From NCBI RefSeq assembly GCF_017303275.1, contig NZ_JAFKOJ010000003.1, positions 1 to 64,000 on the forward strand: 64,000 nt of DNA, in the 5' to 3' direction. Of this stretch, positions 41,077-51,217 are shown piece after piece (the stretch's first letter is position 1; every line of letters starts with the position of its first letter). Below the pieces are notes generated by a model. The model saw only the letters and a list, made by a program, of their open reading frames with translations. It had not been told where the DNA came from and searched no databases. The translations under genes and the position numbers were made by a program. The DNA comes from Bacillus sp. NTK034. Lineage in GTDB: Bacteria; Bacillota; Bacilli; Bacillales; Cytobacillaceae.

Positions 41077-41262
41077 ATGTCATGTGGAAGAAGAAGATTT
41101 GATGATGTAGCAGGTGCATTTGATCGTGATGACAGAAGAAGAGAAATTGAAGTTGATAATGTATTAATCCGTGCGAATAGGGTTATTGTTGTCGAGGATG
41201 ATAGAAAAGATCGCAGAAGAAGTGATGATGATAGAAGACGCAGAAATAGGTGTCCATGGTAA
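41077..41262 (+). CDS. small Arg/Asp-rich protein, possible spore coat-type
   Basis: 61 residues. Highly charged: MSCGRRRFDDVAGAFDRDDR, a hydrophobic core VDNVLIRANRVIVVEDD and an Arg/Asp tail ending in NRCPW. Two Cys near the ends. An AAGGAGGTGAT ribosome site lies 5 bases before the ATG and a strong terminator follows, so it is very likely expressed. Composition resembles small spore coat proteins, but no family is recognised. Confidence 0.6.
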   Translation: MSCGRRRFDDVAGAFDRDDRRREIEVDNVLIRANRVIVVEDDRKDRRRSDDDRRRRNRCPW

Positions 41263-41283
41263 ACTGAATTTAAAGGTTTGATT

Positions 41284-41320
41284 AAAGACTGTTGAGAATT
41301 TTCTTTCTCAACAGTCTTTT
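41284..41320. terminator. bidirectional terminator
   Basis: AAAGACTGTTGAGAA and TTCTCAACAGTCTTT form a perfect 15-bp stem with A/T runs on both sides. Serves the Arg/Asp-rich gene and the converging DinB gene. Confidence 0.9.
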
Positions 41321-41329
41321 CATAGATAT

Positions 41330-41809
41330 TTAGTCCAGCATAGAAGAAATGGATCGATAGATGCGTTTGATTGTTTCCATATGCATCGCTTCATGATAAA
41401 ATCCAAACAGAAATGCCTCTCCAGTTGTGTGAAAAGTTATTCCGCCGCGGTTTGTAAATGGTCTGGGCAGTTTTTGATGAAGACGTCCATGAAGAAATGT
41501 CTGTATTCTGGGTTTTTGTTCAGATAAGACAGATGAAATTTCATCAAATGAAGGCGGTGTTTCGGTCCAATCTGCAGGCTTTGTTCCAGCGCCAAATAAC
41601 CGTTCATAGTTCAGCGGGACGTTCATTTCTTCACCGGATATTCCAAATACCAGCTTTTCCTGCACAAATGCAATGTGACCGAAATTCCAGCGGATACTAT
41701 TGTTGAATCCTTCGGGAATGATATCAGATTTTTCTTCAGGAATACTTTTGATCGATTTTTCAGTTATGCCCCGCACTGTTTCCATATGGTGAAAAATAGT
41801 CTGTTCCAA
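41330..41809 (-). CDS. DinB-family protein
   Basis: 159 residues, four-helix DinB/YfiT fold. Metal-ligand His residues are visible in WNFGHIAFVQ near residue 45 and HEAMHMETI near residue 140. DinB-type proteins are metal-dependent thiol transferases or stress-induced enzymes; the exact reaction cannot be told. No operon partner. Confidence 0.8.
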   Translation of the reverse strand: MEQTIFHHMETVRGITEKSIKSIPEEKSDIIPEGFNNSIRWNFGHIAFVQEKLVFGISGEEMNVPLNYERLFGAGTKPADWTETPPSFDEISSVLSEQKPRIQTFLHGRLHQKLPRPFTNRGGITFHTTGEAFLFGFYHEAMHMETIKRIYRSISSMLD

Positions 41810-42033
41810 ATAAACTCACCCTCCATATTCATGCTCACTGCATAAAGTTCTAGACTTCCACTTCATTTTCCTACATTTATATTTATTTTTATCTAAAAGT
41901 GCTATGAATGAAAATTATTCCATTAGCCATAAGTCTCAAGCCCTAGAAGCATATACAGCGCTGGCTTCTTAATCTATAGACCGTGTTTCTTTATTATAAA
42001 AATATAATCATAATTTTGATAAGGAGATACGTT

Positions 42034-42642
42034 ATGTCTAATCAAAAAATCTATATACTCCTTACGGATACCGGAACGTTATTTACCCGGCTTATTAAGC
42101 TTTACACAAGAAAGCCGTATAATCATGCATCTATCTCACTTGATCCTGAATTAAAAGAAGTATACAGTTTTGGCAGAAAAACGGCGAAAAATCCATTCAT
42201 AGGCGGTTTTGTTAAAGAAAATATCCGGGGAGAATTTTTTTGTGACTCAAGATGTACGATTATTAGCTGTTCTGTTACAGATGCACAGCAGAGTAAGCTT
42301 AAAGCATTCATAAATAAGATAGAAACTGAAAAAGACAATTACGGCTATAATCTGCTGGGGCTTTTTGCAATCATGTTTAATAAACAGCTCTCAAGAAATA
42401 ATGCTTTTTTCTGCTCACAATTTGTAGCAACTGTCCTGCAGAGGTGTGAAATTGTTCATTTTACTAAACCGCCGTCGCTGATTATACCGCATGAGTTTAT
42501 GGAAATGGAAGATTTCCATGTTGTATATCAGGGAAACCTGAAAGAGTATTTTTTGAATATAGACAGCCGGACATTAGAAATAAACACATATATTTCAGCC
42601 CCCGGGCAGGAACAGTTCGGACAATCAATGGCCATTTCCTGA
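42034..42642 (+). CDS. permuted papain-like (YiiX/YycO-type) hydrolase
   Basis: 202 residues from ATG 42034 (TAAGGAGAT upstream). Two signatures of circularly permuted NlpC/P60-like enzymes occur in order: KPYNHASISLD with the catalytic His near residue 33, and NAFFCSQFVATVLQ with the Cys near residue 128. LTDTGTLFTRLIKLYTRKPY is typical of the YiiX/YycO subgroup. These enzymes are thought to cut peptide or lipid amide bonds. No signal peptide is visible. Confidence 0.75.
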   Translation: MSNQKIYILLTDTGTLFTRLIKLYTRKPYNHASISLDPELKEVYSFGRKTAKNPFIGGFVKENIRGEFFCDSRCTIISCSVTDAQQSKLKAFINKIETEKDNYGYNLLGLFAIMFNKQLSRNNAFFCSQFVATVLQRCEIVHFTKPPSLIIPHEFMEMEDFHVVYQGNLKEYFLNIDSRTLEINTYISAPGQEQFGQSMAIS

Positions 42643-42652
42643 TGTGCTGCAA

Positions 42653-43531
42653 TTAATTTCGATTCTTTTTATACGCTAAAGGTGTCATATTCATAGACTT
42701 GCGGAATTTTTCTATAAAGTAACTGCTGCTGTTGAATCCTACTTTAAAAGCAACTTCTGTGACATTGGAGTCTCTTTCTTGCAGCAGGGGGAGACTTTTT
42801 TGGATGCGATAATGAATCAAGTAGTTAATGGGTGTCGTCTTTAAGATTTTTTTAAAGTATCTGCAGCATTCGGAATTGTTCAGCCTGCCAGCTTTGGCGA
42901 TATCAGCAAGCGTGACTTTTTCAGCGAAATGCTGATGGATCCAATTCAGCATTTCCTTCATCCGCTTATGTTTTTCCACTTCAGTCTGGCTGTATTCCAA
43001 TTGGAATCCGTTTCTGATTAACTGCTGCCAAATGAATGTCAGCAGACTGGTTATGTTAATCTCGTAAAATGGAGAATTGTCATTAATTAATTTCTTGATT
43101 TCCATCATGCTTTCTAATATGCTTTTTCCCCAATCCTCGCTGGGTTTCAGGATGATGTATGGGAGATTTGTTGCTGATATATATGGAAAAATATAGCTGC
43201 TGTATAATTCCTCTGGAAGCAGGAAATGAGGGGAGACATTTAAACAAATATATACGCAATCTCCGCTAACATCCTCGGCCGAATGGAGACATCCGCTATT
43301 GATGAAAATGCCCTCACCTTCTTTAACCGCCAATTTCTCCTCATTTATATGGACCATAGCATCGCCTTTTACTGACAGGATAAATTGAATCTCCTCATGC
43401 CAGTGCAAAGGGATTTTACCTTGTATATTATCTGCAATCTTCGTTTCGTAGCAGGCGACAGGCAGCACCACTGTCCTGTGGCTGGTAAGCTCTTTCAGGC
43501 TTTCATCCACTTTAAAATCTTTAATCTGCAA
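42653..43531 (-). CDS. AraC-family transcriptional regulator
   Basis: 292 residues. Residues ~35-130 form a cupin-like sensor domain (IPLHWHEEIQFILSVKGDAM near residue 40). The C-terminal ~100 residues carry the double HTH: VTLADIAKAGRLNNSECCRY, then ILKTTPINYLIHYRIQKSLP and VTEVAFKVGFNSSSYFIEKF. Divergent from the EamA exporter gene, which it probably controls. Confidence 0.88.
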   Translation of the reverse strand: MQIKDFKVDESLKELTSHRTVVLPVACYETKIADNIQGKIPLHWHEEIQFILSVKGDAMVHINEEKLAVKEGEGIFINSGCLHSAEDVSGDCVYICLNVSPHFLLPEELYSSYIFPYISATNLPYIILKPSEDWGKSILESMMEIKKLINDNSPFYEINITSLLTFIWQQLIRNGFQLEYSQTEVEKHKRMKEMLNWIHQHFAEKVTLADIAKAGRLNNSECCRYFKKILKTTPINYLIHYRIQKSLPLLQERDSNVTEVAFKVGFNSSSYFIEKFRKSMNMTPLAYKKNRN

Positions 43532-43634
43532 AATGCCACCTCAATATAGTTATATTTTTTTATTGTATTTAGCTATTTTTATCACAGCATTTGGCTTATT
43601 ATAACACTATTATTATATTTAAGGTGGAATTTAC

Positions 43635-44588
43635 ATGAGGGGTCGTTCAAGGAGTACCGGTTTATTGCTTGTTATTTTTGGAGCTTCATTTTGGGGTGTT
43701 GGCGGAACAGTTGCGCAAAAGCTTTTTCAGGAATTTGGAATCTCTGTTGATTGGCTTGTTACTGCCCGTCTGCTGACAGCAGGTGTTCTTCTGTTAGCCG
43801 TTCAATTTCTGCTGAAAGACCGCTCACAGGTATTTGGAGTCTGGAAAAATAAAAAGGCAGCCATCATGCTCTTGATCTTTGGTCTCGCAGGAATGCTAGC
43901 CGTGCAGTATACCTATATGGCATCCATCCATCATGGCAATGCGGCTGTTGCCACACTGCTTCAATATCTGGCACCTGCTATGATTATCATTTACCTGGTT
44001 TTACGGAAACAAACGGTGTTTTCAAGACAGGATTTTGTAACAATTACCCTTGCCCTGTCAGGCTGCTTCTTTCTTTTGACCAACGGTTCTGTTTCTCAGC
44101 TGTCCGTACCGGCACCGGCCATTGTCTGGGGAGTTCTATCTGGTGTGGCACTGGCGTTTTATACTTTGTATGCCGTCCCGCTGCTGAAGGAATATGATTC
44201 CCTTGTCGTGGTTGGATGGGCGATGGTCATTGGCGGATCTGCATTGAGTTTCATCCATCCCCCATGGCAAATGGATTTCGGCAGCTTATCGGCCGAAGCA
44301 TTCCTGTATTTGGTTTTCGTAATTATTTTTGGAACAATGCTTGCGTTCTGGTTCTATATTGAAAGTCTCCAAACCCTTTCTCCAACGGAAACCAGTCTGT
44401 TAAGCAGCCTGGAGCCCCTCGCTGCAGTATTTACTACTGTTATCTGGCTCAATGAACCATTCGGCATGTTCCAATGGGCGGGTACAGCCTGTATCTTTGG
44501 AATGATTCTGCTGCTGGCTTTGAGTAAAAAGGAACCTGCAAAGAACAGTGATTGTCCTGAGAACGAAGAACCGTTAAGAGTAAGCTGA
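43635..44588 (+). CDS. EamA/DMT-family transporter
   Basis: 317 residues, ten membrane segments in two EamA repeats; the first starts [39 protein letters not shown] near residue 260 is the conserved C-repeat segment. A putative metabolite exporter of the drug/metabolite superfamily. Start ATG 43635 with AGGTGG upstream; it faces the divergent AraC gene across ~100 bp. Confidence 0.88.
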   Translation: MRGRSRSTGLLLVIFGASFWGVGGTVAQKLFQEFGISVDWLVTARLLTAGVLLLAVQFLLKDRSQVFGVWKNKKAAIMLLIFGLAGMLAVQYTYMASIHHGNAAVATLLQYLAPAMIIIYLVLRKQTVFSRQDFVTITLALSGCFFLLTNGSVSQLSVPAPAIVWGVLSGVALAFYTLYAVPLLKEYDSLVVVGWAMVIGGSALSFIHPPWQMDFGSLSAEAFLYLVFVIIFGTMLAFWFYIESLQTLSPTETSLLSSLEPLAAVFTTVIWLNEPFGMFQWAGTACIFGMILLLALSKKEPAKNSDCPENEEPLRVS

Positions 44589-44589
44589 T

Positions 44590-44620
44590 AACCAGCCCCT
44601 ATAGAAGGGGCTGGTTTTTT
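44590..44620 (+). terminator. terminator of the transporter gene
   Basis: AACCAGCCCCT and AGGGGCTGGTT arms around ATAGA, followed by TTTT. Confidence 0.92.
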
Positions 44621-44668
44621 CATACTTAGGCTGTGGGTAAAATCTGATGTTGGACATGGATACAATTT

Positions 44669-44843
44669 CGCTCATAAAATAGGGTTCCCGCTCATAACCC
44701 GAGGATAATCGCTCATAAAATAGGATTTTCGCTCATAACCCGAGGAAAATCGCTTATAAAATATGGTTTTCGCTCATAACCCGAGGAAAATCGCGCATAA
44801 AATAGCATTTCCGCTCATAACCCGAAGAAAATCGCTCATAACC
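44669..44843. repeat. tandem repeat array D, 41-bp unit of two half-units
   Basis: CGCTCATAA (with minor variants) occurs at 44669, 44689, 44710, 44730, 44751, 44771, 44792, 44812 and 44833, spaced alternately 20 and 21 bases. Odd copies continue AAATAGG and even copies CCCGAGGA, giving a 41-bp composite unit. No coding sense. It fills most of the 44589-44963 gap. Confidence 0.92.
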
Positions 44844-44963
44844 TTTATAATTTAATTCTTAATAAATTCTCCTCTATAATTTTGCTCACACTAAGCATTA
44901 TATTTTCCTAAATTTATTTCGGTTGTTAAAATAAAATCAATTCTTCATGAAGGAGATAATAAA

Positions 44964-45965
44964 ATGACAAATATACAAATACCTGTTTCTGTTTTGAATC
45001 TTGCCCCAATACGAGAGGGGAAGGAAAGCAGACAGGCGATCGAGGATCTGGTTGATCTGGCTCAGGCAACAGAGGTGATGGGCTACAAACGCTATTGGAT
45101 TGCGGAGCATCATAATACTCCGACACTGGTCAGTTCTGCCACTGCTATACTTATAAAGCATGCATTGGAACATACAAAAACCATTCGAATCGGCTCCGGC
45201 GGAATTATGCTGCCTAACCATGCACCATTAGTTGTTGCCGAGCAGTTCGGAACGATGGCGACCATTTATCCGGATCGTGTCGATCTTGGTCTTGGAAGGG
45301 CACCTGGTACGGATATGATGACGGCTAATGCGCTTCGCCGCTCGAAAAATGATTCTGTTTATACATTCCCGGAAGATGTGAAGCAGCTGCTGACATACTT
45401 TGGTCCATTAGAGGAGCAAAGTTATGTAAAAGCACACCCGGGAGTGGAAACGAACATTCCAATTTATATTCTTGGCTCTTCGACAGATTCTGCCTATTTG
45501 GCTGCTGAGCTGGGGCTTCCTTATGTATTTGCCTCACACTTTGCGCCAAGATGGATGGAGGATGCCATCCGGATCTACCGTGCCAACTTTAAGCCTTCTA
45601 AGTATCTCGATAAACCATATATGATGGTTTGCTTAAATGTCATTGCAGCGGAAACGGATGAGGAAGCCGAATTCTTATCAACCACGATGAAGCAGTTCTT
45701 CTTGAATGTTGTCAGAGGAACTTCCATGAAATTGAGCCCGCCAGTTGAGGACTTGGATTCGATCTGGAACCCAATGGAGAAGGAAGCGGCAGAGGGAATG
45801 TCAAGCGTGACCTTTATGGGGAGCAAAGAAACAGTCAAAGGGCAGCTGGAACAGTTCCAGGATATGTACAATGTTGACGAAATCATGGCGGTTTCTTATA
45901 TCTATGATGAAGAAAAACAAAAACGATCATATGAAATATTCAAAGAAATTACAGACGGCAAATGA
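44964..45965 (+). CDS. luciferase-like (LLM) flavin-dependent oxidoreductase
   Basis: 333 residues of the MsnO8-type LLM class. Landmarks are [20 protein letters not shown] at the N-terminus, [14 protein letters not shown] near residue 35, [20 protein letters not shown] near residue 77 and [11 protein letters not shown] near residue 112. Uses FMN to oxidise an unknown substrate. A GAAGGAGAT ribosome site precedes the ATG; a strong terminator follows. Stands alone. Confidence 0.88.
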   Translation: MTNIQIPVSVLNLAPIREGKESRQAIEDLVDLAQATEVMGYKRYWIAEHHNTPTLVSSATAILIKHALEHTKTIRIGSGGIMLPNHAPLVVAEQFGTMATIYPDRVDLGLGRAPGTDMMTANALRRSKNDSVYTFPEDVKQLLTYFGPLEEQSYVKAHPGVETNIPIYILGSSTDSAYLAAELGLPYVFASHFAPRWMEDAIRIYRANFKPSKYLDKPYMMVCLNVIAAETDEEAEFLSTTMKQFFLNVVRGTSMKLSPPVEDLDSIWNPMEKEAAEGMSSVTFMGSKETVKGQLEQFQDMYNVDEIMAVSYIYDEEKQKRSYEIFKEITDGK

Positions 45966-45991
45966 GCGGGGAAATTATTCCCCGCTTTTTT
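45965..45991 (+). terminator. terminator of the LLM gene
   Basis: AGCGGGGAA and TTCCCCGCT around ATTA, followed by TTTTT; it overlaps the stop codon. Confidence 0.92.
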
Positions 45992-46020
45992 CATTTAATA
46001 TTTGTTAAAGTTTTAAACTT

Positions 46021-46140
46021 CGATAACTGTCTAGTGCAAGCAGCATGCCCCCTTTAGGTGTCGGGGCGGGCAAGGCGCTTTGCGCTTTTCGTATTTCTCG
46101 GGAAAGCGCAGGATTAGACTTTTCTTGCGCTGAAAGGTCG
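46021..46140. repeat. degenerate GC-rich Bacillaceae intergenic repeat
   Basis: The segment from GATAACTGTCTAGTGCAAGC through GGCGCTTTGCGCTTTTCG and TTCTCGGGAAAGCGC resembles a GC-rich element scattered between Bacillaceae genes. The comparison is from memory. GCGCTTTGCGC-like and AAAGCGC motifs can form hairpins. The frame at 46045-46254 is not conserved-looking. Confidence 0.45.
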
Positions 46141-46334
46141 GAAAATGGCTCTTTGTGGCGAAATGGATACGCTTACATAAAAAAACAAAAAAACTGCATT
46201 GAGAGCTCTATAAAAATTTCTTTAAACATGGTATTTGAATGGATGTTTGAATGAATGAAGTGGAAGCCTAATCACATCAGTAATAATTCCTGTACCGTTC
46301 AGCAGCATTTTAGCTGATTTAAAGGGTGAATAAA

Positions 46335-46469
46335 ATGTGGAAAGCTATCGTTTCCCATCTGCCTGATTGGGAGATTCTCTTCCAGAGTTTTGCAGTGCTA
46401 ATTGTACCTTTAGGGATTTCAGCATTATTTCGCAAAATCGGGCCTTCAAAGGATGGTTCTTTAAAATGA
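46335..46469 (+). CDS. 44-residue membrane peptide coupled to gerA
   Basis: [20 protein letters not shown] followed by [20 protein letters not shown]. One membrane helix with a short basic tail. AAAGGGTGA lies 5 bases before the ATG, and its stop overlaps the next gene's start (ATGA), so it is co-translated with the gerA subunit. Small membrane D-type subunits accompany some Ger receptors; this one is shorter and I cannot assign it to a known family. Confidence 0.65.
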   Translation: MWKAIVSHLPDWEILFQSFAVLIVPLGISALFRKIGPSKDGSLK

Positions 46470-48028
46470 AAATTTACCAGATAAAAAAGAAACCACTAAA
46501 AAACAGCATCAGGAAACATGGCGGGATAAATGAAGGTGAAACTGCTTATAGCCTTTCTGGTGATATTCATAAAGATCTGGAAGTATTCGAAAAGGAGATT
46601 GGCCATAATTCAGACGTTCATTTTCGGGAGTTTAATATTGGGCTGACGAGTATTCGGGGTGCACTAATCTTTATTGACGGCCTTTCAGATAAAGAGCTGA
46701 TTGATAAACATATCATGAAGTCGCTAATGCAGGATTTTACAGATACACAGCATTATGGCAGCCATGAGGTAAATGAGAAATTCACAGTCGATTATATAAA
46801 AAATCATATTCTATCCCTCAGTGATATTTATACTGCCTCTATTATAAAAGAAACGGTACCGCAAATCTTAAAGGGCTCTGCTGTACTTCTCCTGGATGGA
46901 TCCTCAAAAATGCTTATATTGGGTACCGCAAAGGGGAAAACACGAAATATTGAAGAGCCTGTTTCCGAGCAGGCTGTCAGAGGGCCGCGTGAAGGCTTCA
47001 CAGAAAATCTTAGTGATAATACAGCTCTATTAAGGAGAAATGGAGGAACGGAAAAGCTGATATTCACAAAGTTTATAGTCGGAAAGCGCTCAAAAAAGGA
47101 CCTTATTGTTGCTTATATTGAAGATATTGCAAATCCATCAATAGTTGAGGAAGTAAAATCGAGAATCAGGGAAATTGACATCGACAATGTGATGGAATCA
47201 GGGTATGTAGAACAGCTTATTGAGGATAATTACATTAGTCCATTTCCCCAGGTGCAGAATACTGAACGGCCTGACAGGGTAAATGCTGCTTTAATGGAAG
47301 GGAGAGTGGCCATTTTGCTGGATGGCACCCCATTTGCACTCCTGGTTCCTGTAACATTCAGCATGATGCTTCAAGCCTCTGAGGATTATTATGAACGCTG
47401 GATTTCCGGCTCGCTCATCCGATTATTGCGTTTTATTGCCATCTTTATATCTCTTTTTGGACCTGCGCTGTACATATCTTTTGTCTCGTTCCACCAGGGA
47501 CTGATCCCGACTAAATTAGCGATGTCCATTATCGGCACCAGGGACGGGGTTCCTTTTCCTTCTATAATAGAAGCTCTGATTATGGAAGTGGCAATAGAAA
47601 TTCTTCGTGAGGCCGGGCTGAGGCTGCCAAAGCCAATTGGCCCTGCAATCGGCATTGTCGGCGCTTTAATTATTGGGGAAGCAGCAGTTTCAGCAGGAAT
47701 CGTAAGCCCAATTATGGTCATTGTTGTTGCGGTTACCGCCATTTCATCTTTTGCTATTCCTGAATATAGCTTAGGGATTTCTCTGCGCTATCTTCGTTTT
47801 GCCTGCATGTTTTTTGCTGCTGTTTTTGGTTTATATGGAGTTATTTTGTTTTTCCTTTTTATCAGCAGTCATTTAGTCAAGCTCAAGAGTTTTGGTGTCC
47901 CCTATATCAGTCTGGCCGTTCCTTACCGGCTTAGTGACTGGAAGGACTTTATCGTACGATTCCCTTTAAAAGTATTGAAAGAAAGGCCAAGTATGTTTCA
48001 TCCAAAAGATCCGACTCGGAAAAGATAG
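46466..48028 (+). CDS. spore germination receptor A subunit (GerA family)
   Basis: 520 residues starting at ATG 46466. Cytoplasmic N-terminal part ~1-310 with [20 protein letters not shown] and [20 protein letters not shown], the GerA signature region, and [17 protein letters not shown] entering the membrane domain. At least four membrane segments follow ([20 protein letters not shown] is conserved). In the spore inner membrane it senses nutrients with the B and C subunits. Confidence 0.93.
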   Translation: MKIYQIKKKPLKNSIRKHGGINEGETAYSLSGDIHKDLEVFEKEIGHNSDVHFREFNIGLTSIRGALIFIDGLSDKELIDKHIMKSLMQDFTDTQHYGSHEVNEKFTVDYIKNHILSLSDIYTASIIKETVPQILKGSAVLLLDGSSKMLILGTAKGKTRNIEEPVSEQAVRGPREGFTENLSDNTALLRRNGGTEKLIFTKFIVGKRSKKDLIVAYIEDIANPSIVEEVKSRIREIDIDNVMESGYVEQLIEDNYISPFPQVQNTERPDRVNAALMEGRVAILLDGTPFALLVPVTFSMMLQASEDYYERWISGSLIRLLRFIAIFISLFGPALYISFVSFHQGLIPTKLAMSIIGTRDGVPFPSIIEALIMEVAIEILREAGLRLPKPIGPAIGIVGALIIGEAAVSAGIVSPIMVIVVAVTAISSFAIPEYSLGISLRYLRFACMFFAAVFGLYGVILFFLFISSHLVKLKSFGVPYISLAVPYRLSDWKDFIVRFPLKVLKERPSMFHPKDPTRKR

Positions 48029-48052
48029 ACTATTTCACAGGAGGTTATCCGC

Positions 48053-49144
48053 TTGAAAATCGGTTCAAAGGAGAAGCTTTCAAGTCTTCAAGCAGCTGTC
48101 ATCCTGGTTAATTATATTCTTGCTGCAGGCATACTTACCTTACCGCGATCATCAGCAGAAAAATTGAAATCGCCTGATGTTTGGATAACAGTAATTCTAG
48201 GCGGTCTATTAGCTATGGGATCAGGGGTAATAATCGCGAAGCTTAGCCAAAGGTATCCTGGCAGGACCATTTATAAATATAGTCAGGAAATAGCAGGCAA
48301 ATGGATCGGCAGTTTCCTCAGTCTGGTCATGGTCATTTATTTCTTTAGCCTTGCTGCCTATGAAGTAAGGGTACTTTCAGAGGTAACAAGTTTATTTTTG
48401 CTTGAAGGCACCCCTATTTGGGCGATCATTATGCCATTTATGTGGATAGGCCTTTATCTCATCGTCGGGGGCATTGACCCAATTGCCCGTCTATTTGAAC
48501 TGATTCTTCCGATTACCGTAATCATTTTTCTAATTGTCATCAGCATGAGTATGGGAATCTTTGAACTTGATAATCTCCGTCCGGTTTTAGGTTCAGGAAT
48601 AACTCCTATTATAAAAGGTGTGAGTACGACAGTTGTCGCTTTCTTAGGAATCGAGATTATGCTTGTCATTGTCGCTTTTATGGATAAGCCATCACAGGCA
48701 GTGAAGGTAGTCTTAGTTGGCACAGGAACTTCAATGTGCTTTTATTTGATTACAGTGGTTATGGTTATTGGAGCACTGTCTGTGGATGGCGTCTTAACGA
48801 AAACCTGGCCAACGATAGATCTGATCCGAAGTTTTGAAATCCAAGGGCTCATTTTTGAAAGATTTGAGTCTTTATTGCTGACTATTTGGATCATGCAGAT
48901 CTTTACAACCTTTACTATCACCTTTTATGCAGCTTCGCTGGGTCTTTCTCAAATCTTTAAAAAGAAAATCGGACCATTTCAGTTTGGCCTGCTGCCTGTT
49001 ATTTACCTCATAGGAATGATTCCTGCCAATATGAATGAAGTGTTTGCAATGGGCGATATGATTGGAAATACGGCTCTTTTATTATTTGGTGTTTTGCCCA
49101 TCGCCTTGCTTATCATTTCAAAAATAAAGGGTGGTAAAGCATGA
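48053..49144 (+). CDS. spore germination receptor B subunit (GerB family permease)
   Basis: 363 residues with ten membrane segments. Opens with SSLQAAVILVNYILAAGILT followed by LPRSSAEK, the conserved region of the endospore germination permease family. Related to amino acid permeases and holds the likely nutrient pocket. AGGAGG lies 8 bases before the TTG start. Overlaps gerC by 4 bases. Confidence 0.93.
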   Translation: MKIGSKEKLSSLQAAVILVNYILAAGILTLPRSSAEKLKSPDVWITVILGGLLAMGSGVIIAKLSQRYPGRTIYKYSQEIAGKWIGSFLSLVMVIYFFSLAAYEVRVLSEVTSLFLLEGTPIWAIIMPFMWIGLYLIVGGIDPIARLFELILPITVIIFLIVISMSMGIFELDNLRPVLGSGITPIIKGVSTTVVAFLGIEIMLVIVAFMDKPSQAVKVVLVGTGTSMCFYLITVVMVIGALSVDGVLTKTWPTIDLIRSFEIQGLIFERFESLLLTIWIMQIFTTFTITFYAASLGLSQIFKKKIGPFQFGLLPVIYLIGMIPANMNEVFAMGDMIGNTALLLFGVLPIALLIISKIKGGKA

Positions 49145-50313
49145 AACTGACTCAGAAAGTCCTGCTTTTTATACTGGTGGTTATATTTTTATCCGGCTGC
49201 TGGAGCAGCAAGGAAATCGAGGAGCTTGGACTTATAATAGGTACGGCCATTGACTTGGACAATGAAGGGGAATTTGAAGATCGCCAAAGAGGCATGACCA
49301 ATGGTGATGTTTTCAAATTGACGAATCAGCTTATTACGGCAGAGACAGCCAATAATGCAATGAATGGCGGGCAATCACAAGTGAGGGCATATAAAAATAT
49401 TACGGAAACAGGAGATGCGGTTCTCCCTGCTTTGAGAAATATGATTCTGCGAATTGACAAACGTGCTTTTGGAGAACATGCCAAAGTCATCGTTATTGGG
49501 GAGGAACTTGCCCGCAGCTATAATCTTGAACAGGTGCTCGATTTTTTTCGCAGAGAACAGGAGATGCGGCCAAGTACGCTAATTGTTATTGCCAAAGGCA
49601 GTGCAAGTAAAACCCTGGAATCTGCCGAGGCAACTGTTATTCCTGCAATCCAGGTTGTCGAAATGGTACAAGGTATGGAACGGACCACGAAAATCCTTAC
49701 TCCCACGCCAATAGCCAAAATAGAAGGGCAGCTGAATTCAGGAAATAGCTTTCTCTTGCAGACAGTTGCGACAGAAAATAATGATAGAAAGCTTACAGGT
49801 GCTGCAATGATTGACGGAAATACGAAGACTCTCCGTGCATTCTTGAATGATCAGGAAACTGAAGGAGTATCCTGGATAACAGGGAAAGGGAAAGGCGGGC
49901 TTGTAAGGAGCTATGATGATGAAGCGCATCTGCCAATTGTATATGAGAGTTTATCGATGAAAAGTAAAATAAAACCCACTGTAAAAGGAGATTCGATTTC
50001 TTTCACGGTTAAAATTGAAACTGAAGGGCGTATAGGTGAGCATTGGGATATCAGTGGAAAAGCATTTGACAGCAAGTACATGAAAAGGGCGGAAAAAGCT
50101 GCAGAAAAAGAAATTGAGCGTCTGGTAAAAAATGTATTAGCGAAAACACAGGAAGAGTATAAAATGGATGTCATGGGATTTGGAAGAACTCTTCAAATCA
50201 GTTATCCTCAAGTGTGGAATAAGGTTAAAAATAATTGGGATGAAACGTTTAGTGAGATTCCGGTTAAATTCAGCATTAACGTATCAATAAAAGAAATGGG
50301 GACATCAGGCTAA
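49141..50313 (+). CDS. spore germination receptor C lipoprotein (Ger(x)C)
   Basis: 390 residues. Signal peptide ends in LSGC; the mature protein begins WSSKEIEELGLIIGTAIDLD, the Ger(x)C hallmark. A conserved QVLDFFRREQEMRPSTLIVI segment lies near residue 130. The ATG overlaps the gerB stop. It anchors on the outer face of the spore inner membrane. Confidence 0.93.
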   Translation: MKLTQKVLLFILVVIFLSGCWSSKEIEELGLIIGTAIDLDNEGEFEDRQRGMTNGDVFKLTNQLITAETANNAMNGGQSQVRAYKNITETGDAVLPALRNMILRIDKRAFGEHAKVIVIGEELARSYNLEQVLDFFRREQEMRPSTLIVIAKGSASKTLESAEATVIPAIQVVEMVQGMERTTKILTPTPIAKIEGQLNSGNSFLLQTVATENNDRKLTGAAMIDGNTKTLRAFLNDQETEGVSWITGKGKGGLVRSYDDEAHLPIVYESLSMKSKIKPTVKGDSISFTVKIETEGRIGEHWDISGKAFDSKYMKRAEKAAEKEIERLVKNVLAKTQEEYKMDVMGFGRTLQISYPQVWNKVKNNWDETFSEIPVKFSINVSIKEMGTSG

Positions 50314-50318
50314 GTTGA

Positions 50319-50348
50319 AGGGCAGCTGCGGCTGAGTGCAGCTGCCCT
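50319..50348. terminator. hairpin between converging genes
   Basis: AGGGCAGCTGC and GCAGCTGCCCT form an 11-bp stem without a strong T-run; shared by gerC and the minus-strand gene. Confidence 0.6.
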
Positions 50349-51078
50349 AATATGTTTCTATATTTTCTTCTCTATAAAGGGCAGGGTTGGCCGCAGTATT
50401 CAAACTCTGTGCAGACGCCCACAAATTCGCCAGAAAGCGCGGCATCATCTGCTGTGAAGGAATAATACCATATCTTGAAAAGTAAACAAACAGTTTCAAA
50501 TAAATTCTAGCATTATTCGGCAGGTGTATTTCCCTGGCATAGTAATCATTTTCCGTGATGGTCGCAAAAGAACGTGTCTCAAATCCTGAAATAAACCGTG
50601 TGCTTTTACCCTTGTATTCATTTTGGATATAATGGATTTTTTTAATTATCGCGGGATCATCCGAACCATCATAATTGGCCATTCTTGCCTGTCGAAATGC
50701 AGGGACAGAAGACAGGTTATCTGATAAAGCAAAAGCGTGCCCGTATGCTTTATCATGTCCTTCGTATAACGGCCTGATTTGTATTTTCTCCATTAAATCC
50801 GCTAGGGGCAATTCCTCCTTCTTTAAATAGGGCGGCCTGAAGATCTGTCTGGAAAGCTTAAGCTCATCCAGTGAATCACAAACGAATGAAGTGAAAAAAT
50901 ACCACTGCCCATTGTCATCCATGCTGACATCATAATCCTGCCCATCTTTTTCGAGCCGGTAATCGATAAAGCGGTCTTCACGGTCGAAAGTAAAATCTGA
51001 TTGTTCTATTTCTGCCGGCCTAAATCCACCAGGAATCTGAACATGTACACAAACCTCTGAGAAGTAATCATTTTTCAT
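50347..51078 (-). CDS. hypothetical protein
   Basis: 243 residues from ATG 51078 (AAGGTG upstream). Soluble, without signal peptide. The N-terminal half is beta-rich (VCVHVQIPGGFRPAEIEQSD, and DVSMDDNGQWYFFTSFVCDS), the C-terminal half more helical (IYLKLFVYFSRYGIIPSQQM). I do not recognise a family. It converges with the ger operon and diverges from the amidase gene. Confidence 0.6.
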   Translation of the reverse strand: MKNDYFSEVCVHVQIPGGFRPAEIEQSDFTFDREDRFIDYRLEKDGQDYDVSMDDNGQWYFFTSFVCDSLDELKLSRQIFRPPYLKKEELPLADLMEKIQIRPLYEGHDKAYGHAFALSDNLSSVPAFRQARMANYDGSDDPAIIKKIHYIQNEYKGKSTRFISGFETRSFATITENDYYAREIHLPNNARIYLKLFVYFSRYGIIPSQQMMPRFLANLWASAQSLNTAANPALYREENIETY

Positions 51079-51217
51079 GCTGATACACACCTTACATTTT
51101 TTTTTAGTTTTCCCTGCTATAGAAAATACCCTGCAGATTTTTGGTCATGCCAAAAAGTTAGGATAAATTCCTTTAGTTAAATAAAAATAATAAAAACGAA
51201 TGGAAAGGACATTGAGA

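Noticed and set aside
44669..44843. CRISPR-like spacing at 44.7 kb
   Set aside because: The segments between CGCTCATAA boxes are themselves repeated, so they are not spacers.
46045..46254. 69-residue frame between the LLM and ger genes
   Set aside because: It lies in a degenerate GC-rich intergenic repeat, has no ribosome site and shows no protein-like pattern.
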